64,000 bases of DNA. Origin: Lactifluus volemus. Taxonomy: Eukaryota > Basidiomycota > Agaricomycetes > Russulales > Russulaceae. The translations under genes and the position numbers were made by a program. The notes under the pieces are model-generated. The model made no database searches and was not told where the DNA came from. It was given only the letters and a program-made list of their open reading frames with translations. Shown piece by piece: positions 56,900 through 64,000 of the stretch (within the stretch, counting starts at the first letter, position 1; each line of letters begins with the position of its first letter). The stretch lies in contig WTXI01000082.1 in the NCBI GenBank assembly GCA_022376515.1, positions 62,001 to 126,000 on the forward strand, in the 5' to 3' direction.

Positions 56900-57716
56900 A
56901 TTCTTTTTCTCTCTACCCAAGTGGATCGGGGTCATTTCGAAACGGATCCAGCGGGATGTCCTCATCTGCACTTATTTGAGATAAATCCAAGAGGGTGAAC
57001 GTGAAGATACACCGAACGCCATTATGATGGACTCAATGTTTAGATGGTTTCCAAGGAGTCCATCTGTAGGGCCTCTCATGTAATTCGTACTGTATGTGGA
57101 CGTAAAGCCAGATTACAGTAGTTTTCTCACAACGGTCACCATTTGTGGCTGGCCTACCGTCACGGTATATAATTCGTTCACCCAGTCAGAACATATAAAG
57201 ATGACTATATGGTGTTCATGCGCAAGTCGAAGAGGCATGTGAGCCGATCTGGATCTTCATAGAAAAGACTTGAAAGGACGCAACGATGTGACGGCGGACA
57301 AAGTAAGGTTGCGCATAGCCAGCAGAACTCGGGAACTCATAATGATGGCGAAGCACAGAAAATTTTTGGAAAAAAGGTTGCGAAATCAAACCAGGAACAT
57401 CGGATGACACAAGTCCGTCATTTGGATTCCTTCCAGCAGTCGGGCTTTCCGTAAAATTAACTCAGAAAGGGGGATTTTTTCTCTGGACTGCAAACATTTA
57501 CGTACGAAAAGACCTTGTACAGGAGCGAAATGATCGTGTATGTCAGAATTCTAGTGTTTACAGAAATCTTTCGCCGCATGGTGAGTTGGGAAGCGGCATC
57601 AGGTTCTCCGAAGTTCAAGCCACCCCTCAAGCTGGCGCCTATTTTGAACTCCTTGGCTGCCCATCTGCGAACACCACGACCATTACCGATCCGCCATCAC
57701 TATGGCTGCTGCCGCG
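56900..57716. other. Intergenic, no recognised gene
   Basis: Unique sequence between the tRNA-like pair and the PP2C-like gene. It holds the 3' flank of the latter and nothing else that I can support. Confidence 0.45.
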
Positions 57717-59306
57717 TCAGTAAGAGAGAAGGACGACATTCTTCTGATGGACGACATACGCTGAGCAGGAATCGTCGCTGCGCACAAGGACAGATCGGTC
57801 TTGCTGATCGCTACCTTTTTTCCCCCGATGACGGCCGAGCTCCATTTGCCGCAGGACACGACTCGCAGCATTTCCTTGCAAACCTACAAACATTTCGTTG
57901 ATATCCCGAACCATGCGAGGGACCATCGTGTCCAATACGAAGTCATGCTCTTTCTGCCATGGAACGTCAAGGAGAGACTTCTCAGGCACCATAGGCATGG
58001 TCCCTTCCTGTTCTCGTATCCACATGCCGACGGCCTGCACAACTTCGTCACCCGCCAGACAGGCCCAAGTGATGTCAGAACCCAGGACGAGAAAGTCGCC
58101 GTCGTGCACCTCCACACTCTGCACCTCTACTACGGGGGCCGCGGAGTCTCTAATAGTAAGACCGCGTGACGGAAATTCTTCGAAGGCCTCGTCAATGTTC
58201 ATGCGGGCCTGGCCCGGGGAGGACTGAACGGGATCGAGATGCATGCCACCGGAAACAGAGATAGTCCTAGTCAGCTCTCTGCACTCATAGCCATGATTTC
58301 CCACACAGCGGCGACCCAAGAACGCACGTCCCGCACTGCTGGTGTTGGCGATACGTAAGATGCGCGACTCGGAATCGTAAAACGCAAGTAGGGTCGATGC
58401 AGGACGCCGGGCGTCACGCGTACTAGTACTAATCCACGGTGGAGTTCGTACGTCTATATAGAGCTGGGTGAGCGCCTGTCGCAGAGCGTTGTCGATTTGA
58501 GCGTCGGGTGGTGGACGATTTGCATGATGAACGTCTGCGAGTGCGCCAGCGACGGCAGGAACGATGTTTCTCCGCATCCATGATAGCACTTCATGATCAC
58601 TGGCAGGCCGATTGGCCACAGAGCGCCGCCGGGGATCCTCCGCGCTCAGCAAGGCAAAAATTGACCAGTAGCCTGAAGGTACGGGAAGCACGCTCGCCGC
58701 GAACTGCTGAGACGTACGATTTCTTTTAACGTCGGAGTTAGCCCACCTGGGACAGTATATCGATTGGACTGGAGGGGGGGGGAGAAACGCGCCCCAGGAG
58801 ACGGGGGGGGGGGGGGTGGAGGGTGACAAAAAACACAAGGTAGAAAGAAGTACGTACGATGTTGAGTGGGAATGTGCCATATCAAATCTCGCTACGCCAG
58901 TATGATCTCCCGGAAACACGGTCTTTTCTGAGGTCTTCATGTATGCGTGGTGCGGATAGTGCATATGAACGCTGCCCGTGCGGTCATCCGAGTCATCGTG
59001 CACGTGTTGTTGTCGAAGCTTACGAGCGTTGTCTCGAGTTGAGCTTGAGTCCTGACTCGGAACGGCGTCCGAGTCGAGATTCGATCGATACCACGAATAA
59101 CACCCGCCGGCAACGACAATTCCGAGTACTACTACGGAAGCGAGAGAGAGATCCAGCTTGGATGAGCCTGCATTGGACGAGGAATAATTTCTCGTGAAAC
59201 TGAAACTAGATGAACAAACTTGAAGTCGGTTCCGTCTGCAGGTTGGGTGAATGGAGGGAAATAAAGACCGTCCAATCAAGAGAGACGGACAAAGAAGCGG
59301 TGTCAT
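57717..59306 (-). CDS. Mitochondrial PP2C-like protein lacking catalytic motifs
   Basis: A 529-codon frame; a likely in-frame intron of 111 bp (58747-58857, GTACGT..TCCCAG, with C-runs) would reduce it to 492 residues. The N-terminus (LLIGRSLFPSIHPTCRRNRL) is Arg/Ser-rich and followed by a hydrophobic segment LSLASVVVLGIVVAGGCYSW, fitting a mitochondrial membrane-anchored protein like fungal PTC-type phosphatases. The PP2C fold is visible in YWSIFALL, NIVPAVAGALADVHH, LLAFYDSESRILRIANTSSA, GRAFLGRRCVG, VEVHDGDFLVLGSDITWACL and AGDEVVQAVGMWI. The metal-binding DGHGG motif after the first block is absent, GDSRA is changed to SSAGRA, and SDGLWD is SDITWA. I therefore expect no phosphatase activity. 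It could be a pseudophosphatase with a binding role, or a decaying paralogue. Confidence 0.75.
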   Translation of the reverse strand: MTPLLCPSLLIGRSLFPSIHPTCRRNRLQVCSSSFSFTRNYSSSNAGSSKLDLSLASVVVLGIVVAGGCYSWYRSNLDSDAVPSQDSSSTRDNARKLRQQHVHDDSDDRTGSVHMHYPHHAYMKTSEKTVFPGDHTGVARFDMAHSHSTSYVLLSTLCFLSPSTPPPPVSWGAFLPPPPVQSIYCPRWANSDVKRNRTSQQFAASVLPVPSGYWSIFALLSAEDPRRRSVANRPASDHEVLSWMRRNIVPAVAGALADVHHANRPPPDAQIDNALRQALTQLYIDVRTPPWISTSTRDARRPASTLLAFYDSESRILRIANTSSAGRAFLGRRCVGNHGYECRELTRTISVSGGMHLDPVQSSPGQARMNIDEAFEEFPSRGLTIRDSAAPVVEVQSVEVHDGDFLVLGSDITWACLAGDEVVQAVGMWIREQEGTMPMVPEKSLLDVPWQKEHDFVLDTMVPRMVRDINEMFVGLQGNAASRVLRQMELGRHRGKKGSDQQDRSVLVRSDDSCSAYVVHQKNVVLLSY

Positions 59307-59309
59307 GAC

Positions 59310-60120
59310 AAGGGTCTAATTTAATAAGCGACGACAACAAAGGTCCACAAGTACAATGCTACAGTGGACCATGAGCACAGCAGGTGAGCCCCTCTGGCGC
59401 ATGTTTTAATTATTGAGGCTTAAAATGATTGCTGTACAGTACAACGAACTTGAACGTTATTGAACGTCGCACCCATCACGCACCACGCGCTTACTCAATG
59501 AAATGCACAAGGCATTCGTGTCGTTGGTTGATGGGGGCTATACCCATAGGGGTGTCCAGAACTATGACCACGCCAACTTGAAGCGGGCCTAGGGAGAACG
59601 CGTAGCATTTGTTCGCACAAGCGCATCGTTGGACAACCAACCTTTCTCAGCTCTTCGTTTCATGAATTTAAAAGTGGTAGCGGTCGCAAAAAAATGAGAC
59701 CATAGCGTGCGTGCGGTGTGAAAACTCTGCTCGTCTGATGGCACCCATCCACCACGCCGCAAGGTGCAACGCATCGAACCGGTAAGGCTGTTGGGTCTCA
59801 GTCTGAGGATGATGACGAGTGTTTGCAAAGGTGAATAATACTGCAGCAGTAGCGAGATCATTGTACTATCGGGATCTATATACTTAAGGAGCAGCAGTGA
59901 CAAGACGAAAAGAATTTCAAGATGCTGATGAGATTCTTAGGCATGCGAGGTAAATAATGCTACATAGGAATGCATGATTTGTGTTAAAATCAACAATAAC
60001 CGAGAACTGTCCGTCCCAGTAAACCTAGTTAATGCCTATCTGCCAGGATTAGTTCCAAAAAAAAATTTTAAAAAGGTGGCACCGCACCATAACACGTCAA
60101 GCTCACTTCCCCATCATATA
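59310..60120. other. Intergenic, no recognised gene
   Basis: Between two minus-strand genes: promoter of the PP2C-like gene at the left and the 3' flank of the 803-residue protein gene at the right. Open stretches show no conserved blocks. Confidence 0.45.
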
Positions 60121-62532
60121 TCACCGTTCGAGCCCAAATCTCGATAACGGTGACTCGACGTACGGTGAGTCATGCTTACGCGGTGAGAATGGTCGAGGCG
60201 TATAGCGACGCTTCATGATCATACGGGCGACGAGCTGGGGCATGCTCACAATGGCAGTCTTGCCTGGCTTCACCCTTGCGCCGCCCATTTGTTCCATCGC
60301 GTCTGGATCTTCCTTGAGCTTGAGACGCAGCAACGCCTGTATCTCACGCCCACGTTCCTTCTCCCGTTTGCGCACGCGACGCGCCTCGGCTCTCCGCGCT
60401 TCAGTGTACAATAGCCAGGTCCGAACCGTCTTTTCATCCGACTCGTGCAACTGAGCCGGTTCGCCGGGAGGCCCTTCTGTGTCGTCTGCATCTGCGCCAG
60501 CGCTCACGCCTCCGCGTTCATCAAAGTCGGCTAACTTTGAGGGTACAGGCGGTGCCACGCTGAGTCGGTCGGCAAGATGTTCTGCATGTTTCGCGTGGAG
60601 GATTTCGTCGTCCTTTGCTTTGCGTTCCAAGACCCACGTGCGACGACGCACGCTCTTGAGCTTCTCAAACTCGGATACATTGACACGTGCAACAGCCTCG
60701 CGAGAGAAGCTTAAATTAGGTTCAATCGCTTGGGTTTCGGAAGACTCGGGCTGATTCGATGACGCGGCCTGTATTGGCAAAAAGAGCCCAAGACCACTTC
60801 CGCGCGGGGGCGATGCTGCGGACCATTCCGACACGGGTGTTTCAGAAACAATGAGGCTGTTGTCGGGTTCCGCACCGGGTAGCGTGAGCAACGGCGGCCC
60901 AGCGAACAGGGGAGATTGAGGAGGCGATCTGGACAGCTCCATCGCTGTGGTATCCTCTGGGAGATCTGCAAAAGATCTTCGGGATGGAGACATCGGGAGA
61001 GGGGAACCATCGAAGGGATCTTCCACGTCATAATCCAGGTCCGGAAGCGTACGGCGCATGGGTGACGATGCGGCAAGATCGCCGAAATCCGTAAACGGAT
61101 CGTTGGGAGACTTTGCGTCATCGACGTCCATTGGACCGAGATCCGAAGAATCAGACCCCATGGCGGTGAGAGCACCCAGGCTGGATCTCCCCGGCTCTAG
61201 GAGTAGGAGTGGCGATGAAGGCGAGGAATTATGGGTCATTGGAAGAATATTAGACGTGGCACTGAGCTCACTCCCCAAAAACCTCACGGGCGTAACGTTG
61301 GCACCCTGTAACGGCCCGAATGGGGCACCCAGGGCACCTGCGATGTGGCACGGCGGAAGCAGACCGTAAGAACCGCCATGTCGAGCGCCAGTGGCTTGCT
61401 CTTCCGAGTCTGGACGGAGAGAAGGAAGAGAAATTTGGCGCGAGAGCTGCAATGGCCTTATTATGAGAGTGAGATGGGGAAGGATGTTTGGAATTTGGCG
61501 ATCCAGAGGAGAGTCGACAAAGAGTTTTCCACCCGACGATGGTTGGGAGTGAGAGAGCAAGCCATCGAGTGGTATTCCATCGCAAGACGGTGGTGATGAT
61601 GAGAGGAAGGTATGGAACATTGAAAACCTGGTAGGACTTGCATCCGGTGAGACCACTAAAGAACAAAGCTGTCCACATTGTGACTCGACCGAAGGGTCTA
61701 GGTCTCGTATGGGTGGAGTCAAACCACATGAAACAGTGATCCTGTCGTTCTCCGCCGTCTGAACACCTGTCGGACTATGACGAGTGAAGGGTGAGAGCAG
61801 GGATCGCATTGAGGTCTCAACGGTGCCTGTGGGACGTGAGCCTGCATCATCAAGTGGGAGATCCAATATTGGAGAAAGTGGAGTGAGTAAATCGGTGGGA
61901 GGAGGTTCGTCAGGGGATGATGATGATGATGACGATTGAGACACGGAGTCAGGCAGGTCTGAATCAAAGTCTTGGTCAGTGCAAAAATCTGGATGATTAT
62001 CAAGGGTAAAGCATGAAGTAGTGTCTTCCGAGATGATGGGGTGTGGTACCATGAGAGGGGAGGGCGGAGGGGAAGGAGGAAGATCTTGGGAGGGATGATG
62101 TGACGTAAGGGGGCCTTCGGGGGCTTCTGTGAGTGGAGTAGGGGAGCAAGGGTGGGTCAGAGGGTAGGGGTGGGAGCAGGTGGGAGTAGCTGCTGCATGC
62201 GATGAGAAATCTTCGCACAAAGCAGGAAGGGGGACGGTGTGCTTTGGATCAGAGTCAGTGGGAGGGGGAGAAGGATAGAAATGTTTGAAGTGGTCAGTAG
62301 AAGGAGGAGGGTCGTTGGCGGAAGGAAGGGTCCAGATGCCAGAAGGATCAAACGTGGAGGAGTCGTGGGTATTGGATGTGCAGGTGCAACGATTTGGGGT
62401 GCAACAAGGTGACCAAGACCAAGAGTGAGCGCTGATACGAGGATGCATGGCGGATTGAGGCCGCGATGAAGGCGATGTTGAAAGAATAAAGGAATATGGA
62501 GAAGAGACAAAGCCGTCGTTGGCGAGCGTCAT
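60121..62532 (-). CDS. 803-residue Ser/Pro-rich protein with basic C-terminus
   Basis: One uninterrupted frame from MTLANDGFVSSPYSFILSTS. The first 600 residues are disordered and rich in Ser, Pro and Asp, with many SP/TP sites (LPMSPSRRSF, SRSPPQSPLF). From about residue 610 the protein becomes ordered: AVARVNVSEFEKLKSVRRR then TWVLERKAKDDEILHAKHA. A long charged helix follows (EARRAEARRVRKREKERGRE), then IQALLRLKLKED, SMPQLVARMIMKRRYTPRPF and the end SPLSRFGLER. The C-terminal part resembles conserved uncharacterised proteins of Agaricomycetes; I know no function. The many proline-directed sites suggest phosphorylation. The gene looks intact and single-exon. Confidence 0.78.
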   Translation of the reverse strand: MTLANDGFVSSPYSFILSTSPSSRPQSAMHPRISAHSWSWSPCCTPNRCTCTSNTHDSSTFDPSGIWTLPSANDPPPSTDHFKHFYPSPPPTDSDPKHTVPLPALCEDFSSHAAATPTCSHPYPLTHPCSPTPLTEAPEGPLTSHHPSQDLPPSPPPSPLMVPHPIISEDTTSCFTLDNHPDFCTDQDFDSDLPDSVSQSSSSSSSPDEPPPTDLLTPLSPILDLPLDDAGSRPTGTVETSMRSLLSPFTRHSPTGVQTAENDRITVSCGLTPPIRDLDPSVESQCGQLCSLVVSPDASPTRFSMFHTFLSSSPPSCDGIPLDGLLSHSQPSSGGKLFVDSPLDRQIPNILPHLTLIIRPLQLSRQISLPSLRPDSEEQATGARHGGSYGLLPPCHIAGALGAPFGPLQGANVTPVRFLGSELSATSNILPMTHNSSPSSPLLLLEPGRSSLGALTAMGSDSSDLGPMDVDDAKSPNDPFTDFGDLAASSPMRRTLPDLDYDVEDPFDGSPLPMSPSRRSFADLPEDTTAMELSRSPPQSPLFAGPPLLTLPGAEPDNSLIVSETPVSEWSAASPPRGSGLGLFLPIQAASSNQPESSETQAIEPNLSFSREAVARVNVSEFEKLKSVRRRTWVLERKAKDDEILHAKHAEHLADRLSVAPPVPSKLADFDERGGVSAGADADDTEGPPGEPAQLHESDEKTVRTWLLYTEARRAEARRVRKREKERGREIQALLRLKLKEDPDAMEQMGGARVKPGKTAIVSMPQLVARMIMKRRYTPRPFSPRKHDSPYVESPLSRFGLER

Positions 62533-62659
62533 GGTTTTTCACCAATCTTTCGAACGGACAAGCGTGGCTGTAGAGCTAAATGTAAAGGAAAGTACAAGGA
62601 TGGTAAGGGTTGAAGTTTTTTCTCTTTTTTTCGGGAAGTGATGAAGATGACTCACATGA

Positions 62660-62830
62660 ATAAGAGAGAGACTAGAACATTGTAGGGAAAGGTGAATATA
62701 CCGAAGCCGGGTTGGTGCTGAGCTAGCAGAGAAAGAGCTGAGCAGGGCCAAGCAAAGCAGTGAGAGAGAAGAGAGAGACGAGACCAGACGAGACAACAAA
62801 CAAGGAAGTGGTAAGAGGACCCCGAAATGG
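62660..62830 (-). promoter_or_regulatory. Pyrimidine-rich core promoter of the 803-residue protein gene
   Basis: On the minus strand the sequence is a long CT tract (GTCTCTCTCTTCTCTCTCAC) followed by further C/T-rich stretches 100-250 bp before the ATG. CT-rich blocks before the start site are common in filamentous fungi. No TATA box. Confidence 0.4.
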
Positions 62831-62959
62831 GGGTTTGCACAGCCCCGGGGTACTACCCTCTTCTTTCCATCAACCGTTTCTAAATATCGCCTCGTGTAGC
62901 CACACCCCATCCATGAGTACCCTAATCTTCCTTTCCAAGTGCCTCGTGGTATCACAAAT

Positions 62960-64000
62960 CAATTCTATAATCCCTTCCACCGCCCCACGAGCCACTCAGG
63001 CCCGCTTTTACTCCACCAAGCACTTGATCAGTCCAGCCGTGATATGCTGTCAATGTGCGCCGTCACTGTAAACGCCTCAGGACCTCTACCTCGTGACTCT
63101 CGCACCGTTGGCGTAGGGTGTCAACGTTGGTGCGCCGCGATGGGCGTCAGATTCATTTGGGCCAATCGATTACAGTTGGATTTCACCCGCCACGCCACTT
63201 CGGTCCGTAACTTGACGCTTTGTGCAGGCTCAATGATAAAGCGGTCGGATATTTACATCCTCTACAAACAACCCGATGGAGAGAGAGAGAACTCATTTTG
63301 TAATCCTCGCCCCGTTTTTTTTTCTAAGAAAAAAAGTAGAGGACAGGGTGAGTGTTGTGGGGGAAAAGCTGGCCTAGAACGAAACGTCGGGCCAACGGAG
63401 ATAAACGATTGACACCCCTACTGTACTAAATTTGGTACTCATTAAACAAGGTAGGATCATTTACGTGACAACGACAACTTACTCGGGGATCGTCCCGGTC
63501 CTGTAACAGAACCAAGCCAACTTTGCTCAGAATACTCGCCGCGTGCTAACGGTACAAAAGAAACCAACTATGCTAACGTAAAAAGTCCTCGCCTCACAAT
63601 ACTCGCCCACTAATCGAATGGGGCAGAGCTGAGACAGCCACGTAGGTATGTCATTCCTTTTTATGTACCGACCAGATTCGCAGATTTCATCTCGCGATCC
63701 CAACAGAACGTACTATCCAGCGTGGCTTTTGAAATGTAGAAATACGCACTGAGAGGAATTCCGTACTCAAACTGCAAGCTGTCAATTCCGCCTGTGTCGG
63801 ACCAGCTCGTTTCAGGTCAGAAAAGATTCGGAAGCAATCACTGCAGCCGTTATAACGTTGCTGTCCATGATCTCTCTCATGCCAGGCCCGATTGGCGCGC
63901 GGGACGTTTTTTCCTGATGGACCGGTAAAAGCGTGGGACGAGAGAAGACTGCGCTTGTAATTAAAAAAAAATTGGGAAGGGTGTGATGCGTGTCAACGTA
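62960..64000. other. Region without a recognised gene
   Basis: Upstream side of the 60.1-62.5 kb gene to the window end. An open plus-strand stretch (62939-63412) has no recognisable features. Confidence 0.45.

Noticed and set aside
57717..59306. Repair of PP2C catalytic motifs by alternative introns
   Set aside because: Other frames around the expected DGHGG position show no such motif, and no suitable GT donor lies there.
62539..62955. A 138-codon minus-strand open frame upstream of the 803-residue protein
   Set aside because: It is CT-rich promoter/leader sequence giving Leu/Ser-rich low complexity; no family resemblance.

Overview
The window is nuclear DNA from a basidiomycete fungus, most likely an Agaricomycete. 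Genes are cut by short introns of about 45-65 bp with GT..AG ends. The gene families also point there: a C2-NACHT-WD40 NOD-like receptor (NLR), F-box/leucine-rich-type proteins, heme-thiolate peroxidases, and the basidiomycete transposon families seen here. I cannot name the species. About half of the window is repeated, transposon-derived or decayed sequence; intact single-copy genes lie mainly at 32.8-36.3 kb and 57.7-62.5 kb.

Region 1 (1-31.6 kb) is a duplication-rich block. Four related F-box genes on the minus strand (A 0.5-2.1, B 20.1-21.3, C 23.1-24.6, D 28.7-30.3 kb) alternate with a repeated flank (R1) and, for A and B, a shared upstream block. All four carry frameshifts, insertions or truncations. 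Between copies A and B lie a decayed NPR3 (GATOR1/SEACIT subunit) gene at 4.06-6.48 kb, a nested pair of short DNA elements at 6.9-7.6 kb, and a large NLR gene (7.7-19.2 kb). The NLR has a C2-like N-terminus, a NACHT NTPase and 15 WD40 repeats, of which 14 are nearly identical. It is cut inside its NACHT-proximal exon by a 5.85-kb DNA transposon (10654-16505) with 19-bp terminal inverted repeats and an 8-bp target duplication. Removing the element and one copy of the duplication gives a continuous reading frame. Around 24.8-31.4 kb there are also an unknown conserved gene, a tiny secreted-peptide ORF, and two copies of an unknown gene, both broken.

Region 2 (32.8-36.3 kb) holds an unknown Ser/Pro/Arg-rich protein gene and a three-exon C2H2 zinc-finger gene, both on the minus strand.

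Region 3 (37.06-45.07 kb) is a Plavaka-type DNA transposon of about 8 kb. A transposase gene (plus) and an accessory gene (minus) are transcribed divergently. The ends are imperfect inverted repeats followed by dense CTTGT/ACAAG subterminal motifs, including a perfect 60-bp palindrome. Between the transposase gene and the right end lies a decayed, intron-bearing piece of a ribonucleotide reductase large-subunit gene, apparently captured by the element.

Region 4 (48.2-56.8 kb) is a direct duplication. Each unit carries an intact four-exon heme-thiolate peroxidase/peroxygenase-like gene with an N-terminal hydrophobic segment. Two intron-containing tRNA-Tyr-like sequences with an unusual AUA anticodon lie at the end of the second unit.

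Region 5 (57.7-62.5 kb) has a mitochondrial PP2C-like protein that appears to have lost its metal-binding catalytic motifs, and an 803-residue low-complexity protein with a conserved-looking basic C-terminus. The remaining intergenic stretches hold nothing I can support.
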